Translations under genes and position numbers: made by a program
Notes under the pieces: generated by a model
What the model was told of the DNA's origin: nothing
Databases searched by the model: none
What the model saw: only the letters and a program-made list of their open reading frames with translations
Shown: piece after piece, positions 42,698 to 53,300 of the stretch
How positions within the stretch are numbered: the stretch's first letter is position 1
How the letters are laid out: each line of letters opens with the position of its first letter
Source: Pseudodesulfovibrio sediminis
GTDB lineage: Bacteria; Desulfobacterota; Desulfovibrionia; Desulfovibrionales; Desulfovibrionaceae
DNA: 64,000 nucleotides
Assembly (NCBI RefSeq): GCF_020886695.1
Contig: NZ_AP024485.1
Coordinates: 257,001-321,000, forward strand
Direction: 5' to 3'

Positions 42698-43927
42698 TTA
42701 CTCTCTGTGTTCGCCTTTCTCCAAGTTGAAGGCTTTGTGGAGTGTGCGTACAGCCAGTTCGGTGTACTTGTCGTCGATCAGACAGGTGATCTTGATCTCC
42801 GAGGTGCTTATCATCAGGATATTAACGTTCTCATCGGCAAGCGTTTGGAATGCTCGGGAAGCAACTCCAGAGTGGTTACGCATGCCGACGCCGATAATCG
42901 ACACCTTTGACACGTTTAGGTTATGATCGAGTTCCTCGTAGCCAATTTCGTATTTGAGCTTTTCCAGGGTATTCAAGGTCTGCTTTACATCGGCGCGGGG
43001 GATAGTGAAGGTCATGTCTGTCAGGCCGTCTTTGGACGGATTTTGGATGATCATATCCACAAGAATCTTCTGTTCTGCCAAGGGGGAAAAAATCTGGGCG
43101 GAAACGCCGGGTTGGTCCTTGACGTGCACCAGAGTGATCTGGGCTTGATCCTTGTCGTATGCGATCCCGGAAACGAGAACAGATTCCATGCTTTCATCCT
43201 CCTGCGTGACTATAGTGCCCGGCTCATCGGAAAAAGTTGAGCGGACATGAACGGTTACATTGTATTTTTTGGCAAATTCCACGGAGCGGATCTGGAGCAC
43301 TTTAGCGCCCATGCTGGCCATCTCCAGCATTTCATCATAGGCGACACGGTCCATTTTCCGGGCATCCGTACACATGTTCGGGTCGGTGGTGAACACGCCC
43401 GGCACGTCAGTGTAAATCTCACAGACATCGGCATCGATAGCGGCGGCCAGCGCTACGGCAGAGGTGTCGGAACCACCTCGGCCCAACGTTGTGATGCGCA
43501 TACTCTCGTCACACCCTTGGAAACCGGCAACCACTAGTATGTCGTATTCCTTGAGCATTTCCTTGAGTTTGCTTTCATCAATGTCGACAATACGCGCCTT
43601 TCCATAAGCACAGTCTGTCTTGACCGGCGCCTGAAAACCCAGCACGGAACGGCTTTTTACGCCCTGTTGTTTGAGAAGCATGGAGAAGAGCGCACAGGAG
43701 ACTTGTTCGCCGGTGGAAACCATGGAATCTACTTCAGCCGGATCAGGGTTGTCGGACCATTCTTCTGCTAGGGATAGTAGTCGGTTGGTTTCGCCGGACA
43801 TGGCCGATAGAACCACGATGACTTTGTTTCCCTCGCGATAAGGGCGCAGGACTTTCTGCATGACCTGTTTCTGACATTCAAGATTACGGACCGAGGTTCC
43901 ACCGAATTTCTGTACGACGATATTCAT
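42698..43927 (-). CDS. lysC: aspartate kinase
   Basis: 409 residues. N-terminal VVQKFGGTSV, VLSAMSGETN, the FQGCDES and TTLGRGGSDTSA motifs of the amino-acid kinase domain, and two C-terminal ACT repeats (about 265-409) for lysine/threonine feedback control. Phosphorylates aspartate for Lys, Thr, Met and diaminopimelate synthesis. Lies 7 nt after tsaE. Confidence 0.94.
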   Translation of the reverse strand: MNIVVQKFGGTSVRNLECQKQVMQKVLRPYREGNKVIVVLSAMSGETNRLLSLAEEWSDNPDPAEVDSMVSTGEQVSCALFSMLLKQQGVKSRSVLGFQAPVKTDCAYGKARIVDIDESKLKEMLKEYDILVVAGFQGCDESMRITTLGRGGSDTSAVALAAAIDADVCEIYTDVPGVFTTDPNMCTDARKMDRVAYDEMLEMASMGAKVLQIRSVEFAKKYNVTVHVRSTFSDEPGTIVTQEDESMESVLVSGIAYDKDQAQITLVHVKDQPGVSAQIFSPLAEQKILVDMIIQNPSKDGLTDMTFTIPRADVKQTLNTLEKLKYEIGYEELDHNLNVSKVSIIGVGMRNHSGVASRAFQTLADENVNILMISTSEIKITCLIDDKYTELAVRTLHKAFNLEKGEHRE

Positions 43928-43934
43928 TTTCGTT

Positions 43935-44432
43935 CTACTTCTCGTCTCTTGTGGTTGTGATTTCGGACATCAAAGATATTACCAGTTCATGTGCCGTTCT
44001 TCCCATTGCACGCAATGTAAGGCTTCGTCCAGTCTCAGAAGGTGTCCATTTCAAAAAAAGTGCGTGTTTTGGCCATAAATCGGCTTCTAAGAACTGAATC
44101 CACTCGACCACGGTGACCATTTTGGGGTCTTCCAGACACTCGAACAGGGCATCGTCAGGCGGCATGCCTTCAAGCCTGTAGAGGTCAAAATGGGCTACTG
44201 GCGGTTGTGTGGGGTACAGATTGAATATGTTGAAGCTTGGACTTGAAACTTCTGCCTGATCCGCTCCCGGCAGGGACTCTACCAATCCTCTGACCAGGGT
44301 TGTTTTGCCTGATCCGAGGTCGCCTTGCAAGAGCAGGGCGGGCGGAACTTCGGCGCGCACCATGGCTTTGCCCAGGGTGCGCCCGAATTGGAGAGTGGCC
44401 TCTGGGTCTTTGAGATATACTTCCAGTTCCAT
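43935..44432 (-). CDS. tsaE: tRNA threonylcarbamoyladenosine biosynthesis ATPase TsaE
   Basis: 165 residues. Walker A GDLGSGKTT (37-45), SSPSFNIFNLY (the SPTFxL-type family motif) and HFDLYRLE. TsaE assists TsaB/TsaD in making t6A37. Somewhat longer than usual at the C-terminus. TrmO (15668) acts on the same t6A nucleotide. Between the CBS and lysC genes in the operon. Confidence 0.92.
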   Translation of the reverse strand: MELEVYLKDPEATLQFGRTLGKAMVRAEVPPALLLQGDLGSGKTTLVRGLVESLPGADQAEVSSPSFNIFNLYPTQPPVAHFDLYRLEGMPPDDALFECLEDPKMVTVVEWIQFLEADLWPKHALFLKWTPSETGRSLTLRAMGRTAHELVISLMSEITTTRDEK

Positions 44433-44440
44433 TGAGTGCG

Positions 44441-44893
44441 TTATGTGTTTTGCAACAGGGTTTTGAGGACGTCTTCCTTGCCCACGACACCGACGAGCTT
44501 GCCGTCTTCAAGAACAGGCAGGGTATATAACTTCTCGTTGGCCATCATGGTGGCAATATCTTCGATCGAGGTTTCCGGGGTGATGAATGTGGGGGTCGGC
44601 GTCATGGCGTCGCCGACCTTGGCGGCGGCAATCTTGGTGACCTCGGCTTCCAGTTCATCCTGGGAAGACAGCGGGAATACTCCGTCCAGCAGGGTGAAAA
44701 ACGAAGGGAGGGTGATTCTTTTCTGCTGAGCCACCAGATCGGACTGGCACAGGACACCGACGACTTTTCCGTCATCAATGACGGGGGCGCCGTTGATCTT
44801 GTTGTCCAGCAGTGTCTTGGCTGCGGTGGCGATATCGGTCTCAGGAGTCAGAGTGATGCATTCCGAGGTCATGAGTTCTTTGGCTGTAAGCAT
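44441..44893 (-). CDS. CBS-pair domain protein
   Basis: 150 residues made of two CBS motifs only: MTSECITLTPETDIATAA...INGAPVIDDGKVVGVL and MTPTPTFITPETSIEDIA...LYTLPVLEDGKLVGVV. Such stand-alone pairs bind adenosyl ligands (AMP, ATP, SAM) and act as energy sensors. AAGGAG lies 7 nt before the ATG. No effector domain; partner unknown. Confidence 0.9.
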   Translation of the reverse strand: MLTAKELMTSECITLTPETDIATAAKTLLDNKINGAPVIDDGKVVGVLCQSDLVAQQKRITLPSFFTLLDGVFPLSSQDELEAEVTKIAAAKVGDAMTPTPTFITPETSIEDIATMMANEKLYTLPVLEDGKLVGVVGKEDVLKTLLQNT

Positions 44894-44911
44894 AGGAATA
44901 CTCCTTGTACG

Positions 44912-46438
44912 TTAAGAAGTTACCACTTTGGGTAACATGTTGATGATGTCTGATGCCATATTGCCGCGTTTAGGGAAGTCCTCCCGCAGGGCATGTCCGG
45001 CCAAACCATGCCAGAAGACTCCTAGGCAGGCCGCGTGCATGGGGGAAAGCGCCCGTCCCAAAAGCGTACCGATCATGCCTGCGAGAATATCGCCTGAGCC
45101 GCCTACGGCCAGATTCGGTTCTGAAAACGGACTGTGGCAGGTCATGTCCGGGTTTGTAACGATCGTTCCAGCTCCTTTGAGAACAAGAGTAGCCTCAGAG
45201 ATTGCCGTAAACGCCTTTGCGGTACCCAGTCTGTCGGACTGGATTGAACGGATATCGGTTTTGAGTATCCGCGCCATTTCACCCGGGTGGGGTGTGAGCA
45301 CGGTTTGCTCTGGGAGCGCATTCAGCAATTCCGGGTAATTGGCAAGGGCAAACAACCCATCTGCATCCAGGACCAAGGGTATGGAGCATTGCGGGATGAA
45401 TGCTTTGAGAAATTCCTGTGTGTGGGATGATCTGCCGATACCGGGACCGACCACCACAGCGTCGTAAGTCGTAAGAGCTTTGAGGAGCGGGTTGACCATT
45501 TCCTCATTCCATTCGTTGCCGCTGCCCATGATCAGGGTCATGATTTCCGGGGTGTCGGCTTTGATGGAGTCAGCCAGTCCCTCTGGGCAGGCCGCCGTGA
45601 CCAGGCCCGCTCCGGAGCGGAACGCACTCATGGCAGCAAGGTGGGCTGCGCCGGTCATGCCGGGAGCCGCTCCCACAACAAGAACATGACCGCTGCTGTT
45701 TTTGTGCATATCCGGTGTTTGTGGTGGCAGGGTGTCCATGATCGCCCCGGTGATCAGGTTATGGCTGGCCGGGTGGTCATTCTGGACTTTGAGCGGAATG
45801 CCGATAGGGCAGATATGAAGAATGCCCGTATACGTTTCGGCTTCCGGCATGATCAAACCCAGTTTGGCCGCTTCAAAAGTCGCTGTGACATCTGCCACGA
45901 CCGCTTCAGGCTGGGGAGTCCCGGTCAGACCGTTCAGGCCTGACGGGATGTCCACGGAAAAGACGAAAGCCCGCTCTCCAAGACGGTTCATGGTTCGGAC
46001 CAATTCCAGGTAGTCCTCGTGGAGTTGTCCGTCAAAGCCGGTGCCGAGCAGAGCGTCGATGATGATATCGGGCTGGGGGAGCGTGTTCAGGTCCACGTTG
46101 GCAAGGTGAATGAGCGGGACATCGAGTTTTTGCGCCCACAGCAGGTTGGAGCGTGTTTCTCCGCGGTATTGTTTTTTCGGTCTTGTGTGATAGACCGTGA
46201 CGTTGGCGCCAAGGTCGATCAGAGCGCGGGCCATGGCAAATCCATCGCCGCCATTATTGCCCGAACCGGCAAAGCAGATGATGTCCTGGCCCTCGACAGA
46301 GCCGAATTCAGCCAATAAGGCGGTGATGGATTCACGGCTGGCGGATTCCATGAGTGTGGCACCGGGAATGCCGATGGATGAGATGGTGACGCGATCCCAG
46401 TTCATCATTTCAGCGGGAGTCGGCAGAGGCAAGAGCAT
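44912..46438 (-). CDS. nnr: bifunctional NAD(P)H-hydrate epimerase / ADP-dependent NAD(P)H-hydrate dehydratase
   Basis: 508 residues, fused repair enzyme. The N-terminal YjeF_N domain (about 1-215) carries AGSGNNGGDGFAMAR; the C-terminal carbohydrate-kinase-like dehydratase (about 235-508) carries VVVGPGIGRS, LVLDADGLFAL, TVLTPHPGEM and AVGGSGDILAG. It restores NADH/NADPH damaged by hydration. 25 nt after acpS. Confidence 0.93.
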   Translation of the reverse strand: MLLPLPTPAEMMNWDRVTISSIGIPGATLMESASRESITALLAEFGSVEGQDIICFAGSGNNGGDGFAMARALIDLGANVTVYHTRPKKQYRGETRSNLLWAQKLDVPLIHLANVDLNTLPQPDIIIDALLGTGFDGQLHEDYLELVRTMNRLGERAFVFSVDIPSGLNGLTGTPQPEAVVADVTATFEAAKLGLIMPEAETYTGILHICPIGIPLKVQNDHPASHNLITGAIMDTLPPQTPDMHKNSSGHVLVVGAAPGMTGAAHLAAMSAFRSGAGLVTAACPEGLADSIKADTPEIMTLIMGSGNEWNEEMVNPLLKALTTYDAVVVGPGIGRSSHTQEFLKAFIPQCSIPLVLDADGLFALANYPELLNALPEQTVLTPHPGEMARILKTDIRSIQSDRLGTAKAFTAISEATLVLKGAGTIVTNPDMTCHSPFSEPNLAVGGSGDILAGMIGTLLGRALSPMHAACLGVFWHGLAGHALREDFPKRGNMASDIINMLPKVVTS

Positions 46439-46463
46439 AATTGTCTCCAGTTATGGGGTTGGA

Positions 46464-46838
46464 CTAGCCTTCCAATATCACGGTGGCAGCGGCAGTGTCA
46501 CGCGAATGGGTCAGGGTGATATGCGCACTGGTGACACCCAGCTTTTCACATTCCTCACGTCCTCGACCAAGAAAGGCGATTTCCGGCTTGCCGCTGGGGC
46601 CATGCAGTATTTCGATGCATTTGAAATGGATACCCTGGGAAAAGCCGGTTCCAAGCGCCTTGACAGCAGCCTCCTTGCCGGCAAACAGGGCAGCCAAACG
46701 ATTGATCGGGAAATGTTCGGGCAATTGCCTGATCTCATTGTCCGTCAGTATCCGTTTGGCAAAGCGGGAGCCATACTGCTCCCACAGCGCCTTGATGCGG
46801 TCCAGTTCCGCGAGATCAAGCCCAATCCCCTTGATCAT
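46464..46838 (-). CDS. acpS: holo-[acyl-carrier-protein] synthase
   Basis: 124 residues. GIGLDLAELDRI (metal-binding Asp; the family usually has GxDIVE) and FAGKEAAVKALGTGF (WxxKEAxxKAxGTG motif) are present, ending in SHITLTHSRDTAAATV-type strand. Transfers 4'-phosphopantetheine from CoA to ACP. ATG 2 nt after the pdxJ stop; the pdxJ-acpS pair is very widespread. Confidence 0.93.
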   Translation of the reverse strand: MIKGIGLDLAELDRIKALWEQYGSRFAKRILTDNEIRQLPEHFPINRLAALFAGKEAAVKALGTGFSQGIHFKCIEILHGPSGKPEIAFLGRGREECEKLGVTSAHITLTHSRDTAAATVILEG

Positions 46839-46840
46839 GA

Positions 46841-47566
46841 CTAGTCCGCGAATGTCCTGACGAGTTCCGCCATGTCCCTGACAGCGCGGTCCAGCCCCAC
46901 ATACATGGCACGAGCCATGATGGCGTGACCGATGGAGTACTCCTTGATGCCGGGAACATCCTTGAAGTTCAGGATATTGCGATAGTTCAGACCATGGCCG
47001 AGGTTGACCTTGAGGCCGATGTCCTGCGCAAGGGCAATCCCTTTGAGAATTTTTTCGAGTTCAACGTTGCGTTCGTCGTTTTTTTTGGCATCCGCATAAT
47101 GGCCAGTATGGATTTCAATGAATTCAGCACCGGTTTTATGCGCGGCTTCTATCTGTTTGGGGTCAGCATCGATGAAGAGAGAGGAACGGATTCCCTGTTC
47201 GTGGATCGGGGCCAGATAGTCCGTGAGTTCCTGTTCGCGCCCGATGCAGTTCAGGCCGCCTTCTGTGGTCAGCTCCTGCCGTTTTTCCGGCACCAGACAG
47301 ACCATCTCGGGGTTGATGTCGAGGGCGATTCCCTGCATCTCTTTGGTGGCTGCCATTTCCAGATGCAGACGGGTGTTGCAGGTTTGCTTGATCAGCTCAA
47401 CATCCCGATCCTGAATATGTCTGCGATCTTCGCGAAGATGGACGATAATGCCGGTGGCCCCGGCCATTTCCGCCATGTAGGCGGCGGTGACGGGTTCAGG
47501 CTCTATGCCCATTCTTGCCTGGCGCAGGGTCGCTACATGATCGACGTTGACAACGAGTACCGGCAT
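46841..47566 (-). CDS. pdxJ: pyridoxine 5'-phosphate synthase
   Basis: 241-residue TIM barrel. [32 protein letters not shown], the LCT-like [11 protein letters not shown] segment, and the C-terminal LGHGLNY and [11 protein letters not shown] phosphate-binding loops. Makes PNP from 1-deoxyxylulose-5-phosphate and aminoacetone-3-phosphate. First gene of the seven-gene minus-strand operon ending at cimA; GGAGGA precedes the ATG. Confidence 0.95.
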   Translation of the reverse strand: MPVLVVNVDHVATLRQARMGIEPEPVTAAYMAEMAGATGIIVHLREDRRHIQDRDVELIKQTCNTRLHLEMAATKEMQGIALDINPEMVCLVPEKRQELTTEGGLNCIGREQELTDYLAPIHEQGIRSSLFIDADPKQIEAAHKTGAEFIEIHTGHYADAKKNDERNVELEKILKGIALAQDIGLKVNLGHGLNYRNILNFKDVPGIKEYSIGHAIMARAMYVGLDRAVRDMAELVRTFAD

Positions 47567-47744
47567 CTTATCTTCCTCCAGAGTGCGTGATTTTAACGTA
47601 TCTTCAAAGATTAAGCCTTCTTGTTTGGAATGGCAATAGCTATGCCTCCTGTACTGTATAATATGATTTGATTGACGTATTCGATATGTCAGGATATCGG
47701 CTTTGCCTGAGTGTAAAACGAAAAGTTATCTGGAGTTGTATAAT

Positions 47745-49082
47745 ATGAATGTTTGTATCGTTGGCACCGGGTATGTGGGATTGGTTTCCGCAGCCTGCTT
47801 TGCCGAAATGGGTAATAATATTTTTTGTGTAGATGTGAACCCCAATGTAGTGGAAAAGCTGAGAAAAGGTGAAGTTCACATTTTCGAGCCGGGGCTTGCA
47901 GCCATCGTCAAGCGCAATAATGAACAGGGGCGCCTGCATTTCACGACTGATCTCGGTGAAGGGCTGAATGAAGCGGACGTGGTTTTTGTTGCCGTGGGCA
48001 CCCCTTGCGGCTCTGACGGAACCTGCGACCTTTCCTTTGTGGAAGCCGTTGCCCGTGAAATTGGCCAGAAGATGACCACTCCCAAAATTGTCGTGGATAA
48101 GTCCACCGTTCCTGTCGGGACCGCAGATCGCGTTCGTACTCTTATTGCCGAAGAGCTGGACAAACGTGGTGAATCCATTGATTTCGATGTCGTTTCCAAC
48201 CCCGAGTTCCTCAAGGAAGGGGATGCTGTCAACGACTTCATGAAGCCGGACAGGGTTATTGTGGGTACCGAGAACGAGCAATCGGCACAGACTCTTAAGA
48301 CTCTTTACGCCCCGTTTGCCCGCAGCCGTGAAAAGCTGATCGTCATGGGAACACGCTCGGCAGAAATGACCAAGTATGCCGCCAACTGCATGCTGGCCAC
48401 CAAGATTTCCTTCATCAATGAAGTCGCCAATATCTGCGAACGGGTCGGCGCCAATGTCTCTGACGTGCGCGCCGGTATCGGTTCAGACAGCCGTATCGGG
48501 TACAGCTTCATCTACCCCGGTGTTGGCTATGGTGGATCCTGCTTCCCCAAAGACGTCAAGGCGCTCATCGGAACAGCCCAAGAATACGGCTACGATGCCA
48601 AGCTCATTCGTTCCGTGGATGAAGTGAACAATGCCCAGAAGCATGTTCTGTCCACCAAGATTCTTGATTACTATGAGCCTCAGGGCGGCGTAGAAGGGAA
48701 GGTGCTGGCATTGTGGGGCATCGCCTTCAAGGCCAATACCGATGATATCCGTGAGGCCTCAGCCATTGAAGTCATCAAGGACCTGACCGCCAAGGGTATG
48801 AAAATTCGGGCCTTTGATCCTGAAGCGAATGAACGTGCCCGCGAGGAAATCGGTCATATCGAAAACCTTGAAATCATGGACGACCAGGACGCTGTTCTGG
48901 AAGGTGCGGATGCTCTGGCAGTGGTCACTGACTGGAATCAGTTCCGCAATCCTGATCTGGATAACCTCAAGGCCAAGCTCAATGCACCTTTGGTCTTTGA
49001 TGGACGCAACCTCTACCAGCCTGAAGAGATGGGCAAGGCCGGTTTTGCGTATTTCAGCATCGGCAGACTGCCTGTAAAATAG
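47745..49082 (+). CDS. UDP-glucose 6-dehydrogenase
   Basis: 445 residues. NAD motif IVGTGYVGLVSAACFAEMG, FVAVGTPCGSDG, STVPVGTAD, the catalytic loop GYGGSCFPKDVKAL with its Cys, and a C-terminal UDP-binding domain. Oxidises UDP-glucose to UDP-glucuronate for surface polysaccharide; a UDP-ManNAc or GDP-Man dehydrogenase is a less likely alternative. ATG 47745 has GGAG 9 nt upstream and puts the NAD motif at residue 3; the frame opens at 47703. Stands alone, with its own terminator. Confidence 0.9.
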   Translation: MNVCIVGTGYVGLVSAACFAEMGNNIFCVDVNPNVVEKLRKGEVHIFEPGLAAIVKRNNEQGRLHFTTDLGEGLNEADVVFVAVGTPCGSDGTCDLSFVEAVAREIGQKMTTPKIVVDKSTVPVGTADRVRTLIAEELDKRGESIDFDVVSNPEFLKEGDAVNDFMKPDRVIVGTENEQSAQTLKTLYAPFARSREKLIVMGTRSAEMTKYAANCMLATKISFINEVANICERVGANVSDVRAGIGSDSRIGYSFIYPGVGYGGSCFPKDVKALIGTAQEYGYDAKLIRSVDEVNNAQKHVLSTKILDYYEPQGGVEGKVLALWGIAFKANTDDIREASAIEVIKDLTAKGMKIRAFDPEANERAREEIGHIENLEIMDDQDAVLEGADALAVVTDWNQFRNPDLDNLKAKLNAPLVFDGRNLYQPEEMGKAGFAYFSIGRLPVK

Positions 49083-49106
49083 TACTGATATAGTAGATAA
49101 TAAAAG

Positions 49107-49145
49107 AAAAGCTCCCCGTCTCATTTGAGGCGGGGAGCTTTTCTT
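49107..49145. terminator. terminator between UDP-glucose dehydrogenase gene and 49162 gene
   Basis: AAAAGCTCCCCG (49107-49118) pairs with CGGGGAGCTTTT (49131-49142), T-runs on both sides. Confidence 0.9.
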
Positions 49146-49161
49146 TGTAAAAAATTGTAGA

Positions 49162-49377
49162 CTAGAACTGACCCTTGTAGCATGTGCGGTATTGAAGTTC
49201 CTGAAGAATAACTCGTTCATATTCCGGGTTGTATTCAAGGTCAGTCTGTTCTTCCTGGTCCAGCATCTTGGCGAGTTGCTGCGTCTCTTCCCAGAAATCA
49301 AGCAGTTCTTCGTCGGCCAACTCCTTGACCTGTTCCTCCAAAGAACCGTGATTGTTTAAATTGGCGTATTGACCCAT
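49162..49377 (-). CDS. small acidic hypothetical protein
   Basis: 71 residues, acidic and helical, with an EEQVKELADEELLDFWEETQ segment and a C-terminal YERVILQELQYR. Not recognised as a named family. The coherent charge pattern, stop codon beside a terminator, and convergence with a well-defined gene support it as real. The ribosome-binding site is weak (AAGGA about 14 nt upstream). Single-gene unit; function unknown. Confidence 0.55.
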   Translation of the reverse strand: MGQYANLNNHGSLEEQVKELADEELLDFWEETQQLAKMLDQEEQTDLEYNPEYERVILQELQYRTCYKGQF

Positions 49378-49708
49378 ATGGCGCCGATCCGTCCTTGTTT
49401 AAAAAGTCAAAAAAATCAATTGTGTAGATGTTGTACGGGGCTAACTTTATTCGTTTCTCATATGGTCGTCAACTCTCCTTTTTGCTCTATTCGTTATAAA
49501 TTGTTCAACGGACTTTTTTCATTGATGAAAAAAATGATGTGGCCATGTTCAGACAGGGCCGCAAACCAAGTCGTTGCAGGGAATAGTCGGCATACGGTGT
49601 TTTCATGGGACTGGAGATTCTGATTGACAAAATACGGGGCAATTGACAGATTCAATCAGTGAAAATCGTGTATGTTTTTAGGCGTGAGCCATTCAAGGGC
49701 AGGGTACA
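49378..49708. other. 331-bp gene-free stretch upstream of cheW
   Basis: AT-rich spacer. It holds a 9-bp inverted repeat TTTTTTCAT (49514-49522) / ATGAAAAAA (49525-49533), too A/T-only for a typical terminator, and two TTGACA hexamers (49624-49629 and 49643-49648) 19 bp apart, neither with a good -10 at 16-18 bp. The open frame 49369-49623 has no coding character. No RNA gene seen. Confidence 0.6.
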
Positions 49709-50206
49709 ATGAGCGTTGAAGTTGAAGATATCGAGCTGGAAGAAAGTGAAATAGACCAACAGTTGACACAACTCGTGACCTTTTCCATTGGCGAAGAGGA
49801 ATTCGGGGTCAATATTCTTCAGGTGCAGGAGATCATTCGTACCATGGAGATTACCAATGTGCCCCGTGCTCCCGAATTCGTGGAAGGCGTCATTAATTTG
49901 CGCGGCAAGGTCATTCCTATTGTGGATATGCGCCGGAGATTCGGTCTTGCTTCCAAGGAACATGACAAATACACCCGTATTATCGTCATAGAAATCGAGA
50001 TGATAGTTGTGGGATTTGTCGTGGATGCCGTTTCAGAGGTCCTGCGTATCCCGACCAATTCAGTGCAGCCTCCGCCGCCGGTGGTGGCCGGAATGGATTC
50101 CGACTATATCGATGGTGTTGGTAAGCTGGAAGACCGTCTTCTTATCCTTTTGGATCTTGATTCGCTATTGGATAATGAAGAAAAGGAAGCGCTAAGCACT
50201 GTTTAG
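49709..50206 (+). CDS. cheW: chemotaxis coupling protein CheW
   Basis: 165 residues, single CheW domain after an acidic 20-residue N-terminus. VTFSIGEEEFGVNILQVQEII, APEFVEGVINLRGKVIPIVDMR (the family core) and VGFVVDAVSEVLRI are clear. Couples chemoreceptors to CheA; neither is in the window, so this is an orphan copy. AGGG precedes the ATG. Terminated before mfd. Confidence 0.93.
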   Translation: MSVEVEDIELEESEIDQQLTQLVTFSIGEEEFGVNILQVQEIIRTMEITNVPRAPEFVEGVINLRGKVIPIVDMRRRFGLASKEHDKYTRIIVIEIEMIVVGFVVDAVSEVLRIPTNSVQPPPPVVAGMDSDYIDGVGKLEDRLLILLDLDSLLDNEEKEALSTV

Positions 50207-50227
50207 GCTCAATAAATACTTGATGAC

Positions 50228-50266
50228 AAGCCGCCTTTCACCCGTTAGGGAGTAGGCGGCTTTTCC
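50228..50266 (+). terminator. intrinsic terminator after cheW
   Basis: AAGCCGCCT (50228-50236) pairs with AGGCGGCTT (50254-50262), with an inner ACCC/GGG stem, followed by TTTTCCTGTTTTTT. Confidence 0.85.
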
Positions 50267-50309
50267 TGTTTTTTGCAGCGTCGTTCAACCCATAGACTAT
50301 CACAATACA

Positions 50310-53300
50310 ATGCCTTCATTTCCCAAGGAAATATCCGAATTCATAAACGGTTCTGTCGACGCGGTTCGCATTTTCAAGAGCGGGCCGGGTAGTCAGGCAC
50401 TCATGGCCGGTTCTCTTTTGTCCAAAGGAACCAATGTGGTCATGGTCGTGCCGGGCGTGACGGAATTCAAGGAAATGCAGGCTCTGCTCAGTCTTTTTTC
50501 CACTGAACAGTCGGGGCGTATTGAGCAGCCGGCCTGGGATCGCGATTGGGTGTTCCTGCCGCCATACCATTCCAAAACACCGGACGCCGAAAGCTGGAGT
50601 GACCGTTGGGCTGCCCTGTATGGGCTGACATACGGCTCCAAACCGTGTGGCGTGCTGATGACGTCGGATAACATGTTGCCGCATTGGCCGGACGAGTCCG
50701 TGTTGCGGGACAACTGGGTATCGCTTTCCAAGGGAGAGGAGATGTCGCCGGACATACTCCTTGAGCAGTTGGTCTCGTGGGGATATGTCCGACGGAAGCT
50801 CGTTTCCGGTCCTGGCGATATGGCCATGCGGGGTGATATTCTTGATATCCACGCACCAGGGTATGCGCTGCCGTTGCGGTTTGAATTTTTTGGCGACATG
50901 CTTGAGGAAATCCGGCTGTTCGACCCGGCCTCCCAGCGTTCAAAGGCTGATTTGATCGAAGCCACCTTGCTTCCGGTTTCTCCGGGCATCACGACCGATG
51001 TGGAAGCGGATCGGACTAGAGCGTTCTGGGAAAAGCTGCGCAAGACAGGCGAAATGACTGCTGCTCAGGAACACGCTCTCTCCGAACGGCTGGACGCCAA
51101 TGATGGCTTTGTCTGGCCAGGAGTCTTTTATGAAAATGCCGTGGGACTTGAAACCTATTTTCCGAAGGATGCGGCCTATCTGTTGTCATCCGGCAGCACA
51201 TTGCGGGCGCGACTTGAAGATCGGGACCAAGGGTGGCGAGATTTCATCAAGTCCGAAGAGCGTGACAAGGGGGTGACCTGGCCCAGAAGGTACATCGGTC
51301 GTTCTCATGATGGAGCACGCAATGTATGGCAGAATGCCCGGCAACTGGTTTTCGAAGAACTGAGTATTGGCAGGGAAAAGATTGGCGTTGATCTGGCCGA
51401 GACCCCGTACAGTGAATTTGCGGATATTTTTTGGCAACCAGAGGCGTCGCGTCGTCCGTGGGCAGCCCTCATGCAGGGACTCAAGGATTGGCACAGCTCC
51501 GGGATGACCACGATTCTCAGCTTTCGCACGCAGCGGTCGCGGAGCAAGTTCCTGAATCTGGCAGACCAGGAAAAACTCCCCATGAGTCTGGAATTCACTC
51601 CGGGAAGGCGCGGCATATACGCGCTGGTTTCCCCCTTGCGAAAGGGGATGGAACTGAGCTGGACACAGACGCGAATTCTGGGTGAGGAGGTCTTCCAACC
51701 CCAGGCCGCACAGAGTCATGTGAGCCGGGACAAGGCGTTCAAGGGCCTTGAGCGGTACGATGATCTGACCGAAGGCGATTTGTTGGTGCACAGGGATTAT
51801 GGTCTGGCACAGTTCGGCGGTCTGCATCACATGTCTTTGGGGGCAGGGGCCAACGATTATCTGCTGCTCCTCTTTTCAGGAGAAGACAAACTGTATCTTC
51901 CTGTGGATCGTCTCAAGCTGGTTCAGCGGTTCAAGGGGCCTGAAGGCGCGAAGCAGCCGGCCCTGGATAAACTGGGCGGCACCCGGTGGGCAAAGACCAC
52001 GGCCAAGGTGCGCAAGGCCATTGAGAAGATCGCCCACGAGTTGGTAGAGATGTATGCCTTTCGCAAAGTGGCCAAGGGATTTGGTTACGGACCGATTGAC
52101 GACATGTATGCCGAGTTTGAAGCCACGTTCGGCTTTGAGGAAACGCCGGATCAGGACAAGGCTGTCAAGGATGTGTTCCGCGATATGGAGAAACCCGAAC
52201 CCATGGATCGGCTTGTGTGCGGAGACGTGGGCTTTGGCAAGACAGAGGTCGCTTTGCGCGCTGCATTCCGGGCTGCTCTGGAAGGGCATCAGACCGCACT
52301 TCTCTGTCCTACGACTGTTCTGGCAGAACAGCATTTTCAGACTTTTGAAAAGCGGATGGAAGGATTCCCTGTGCGGGTGGGCATGCTCAGCAGGTTTGTT
52401 TCTGCCAAGCATCAGAAAACAACCATTGAGGCCGCAGCCCGAGGCGAGATAGATATTCTCATAGGTACGCATCGATTGCTCTCAAAGGATGTGGAACTAC
52501 CCAATCTTGGCCTGCTTATTTTAGATGAAGAACAGCGGTTCGGTGTCAAGCACAAGGAAAAGCTGAAGCATTTCAGACAAAATATTGATGTACTGACACT
52601 GACGGCCACGCCCATCCCCCGTACTCTGCAACTTTCCCTGTCCGGCATCCGCGGGCTGTCTGTCATTGAAACGCCGCCTGTTGATCGCAAGCCTGTTGAG
52701 ACCGCCATCATGGAGCGGGAGGCATTGGAACTCAAGGCTGTGCTCAAGCGTGAGCTAGAGAGAGGCGGGCAGGTCTACTGGGTGTACAACCGTGTGAACG
52801 GTTTGGCTCAGGTGGCTGATTTCGTGCGGAATCTGGTCCCTGATGCCAAGGTAGCCATGGCCCATGGGCGTATGACAGAGAAAGCTCTTGAGGAGTCCAT
52901 GCGCAATTTCTGGCATGGAGAGGTGGATGTGCTCGTGTGCACATCCATAGTGGAATCAGGGCTTGATTTTCCCAATGCCAACACCTTGATCGTGGATCAG
53001 GCACAGCTTTTTGGTCTGGGCCAGTTGTATCAGCTTCGTGGCAGGGTTGGTCGGAGCGAACGGCAGGCTTATGCTTATTTCGTAGTGCCTTCCATAGATA
53101 ATATTACGGAAATAGTGCGCAAACGCTTGCGTATCATTCTCGACATGGATTATCTGGGTGCAGGTTTCAAGGTCGCAATGGAGGACTTGCGGCTTCGTGG
53201 AGCAGGGAATATCCTCGGTGAAGCGCAGTCCGGCCAGATAGCCAAGATTGGTCTGGAATTGTTCCTGGAGATGCTGGAGGAAGAGGTGCGCCGCATTCGC

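Noticed and set aside
49514-49533. TTTTTTCAT/ATGAAAAAA inverted repeat as a terminator
   Set aside because: Stem is A/T-only with a 2-nt loop, and no gene ends nearby on either strand.
49369-49623. 84-codon ORF upstream of cheW
   Set aside because: Low-complexity, Cys-scattered translation without a ribosome-binding site; AT-rich non-coding character.
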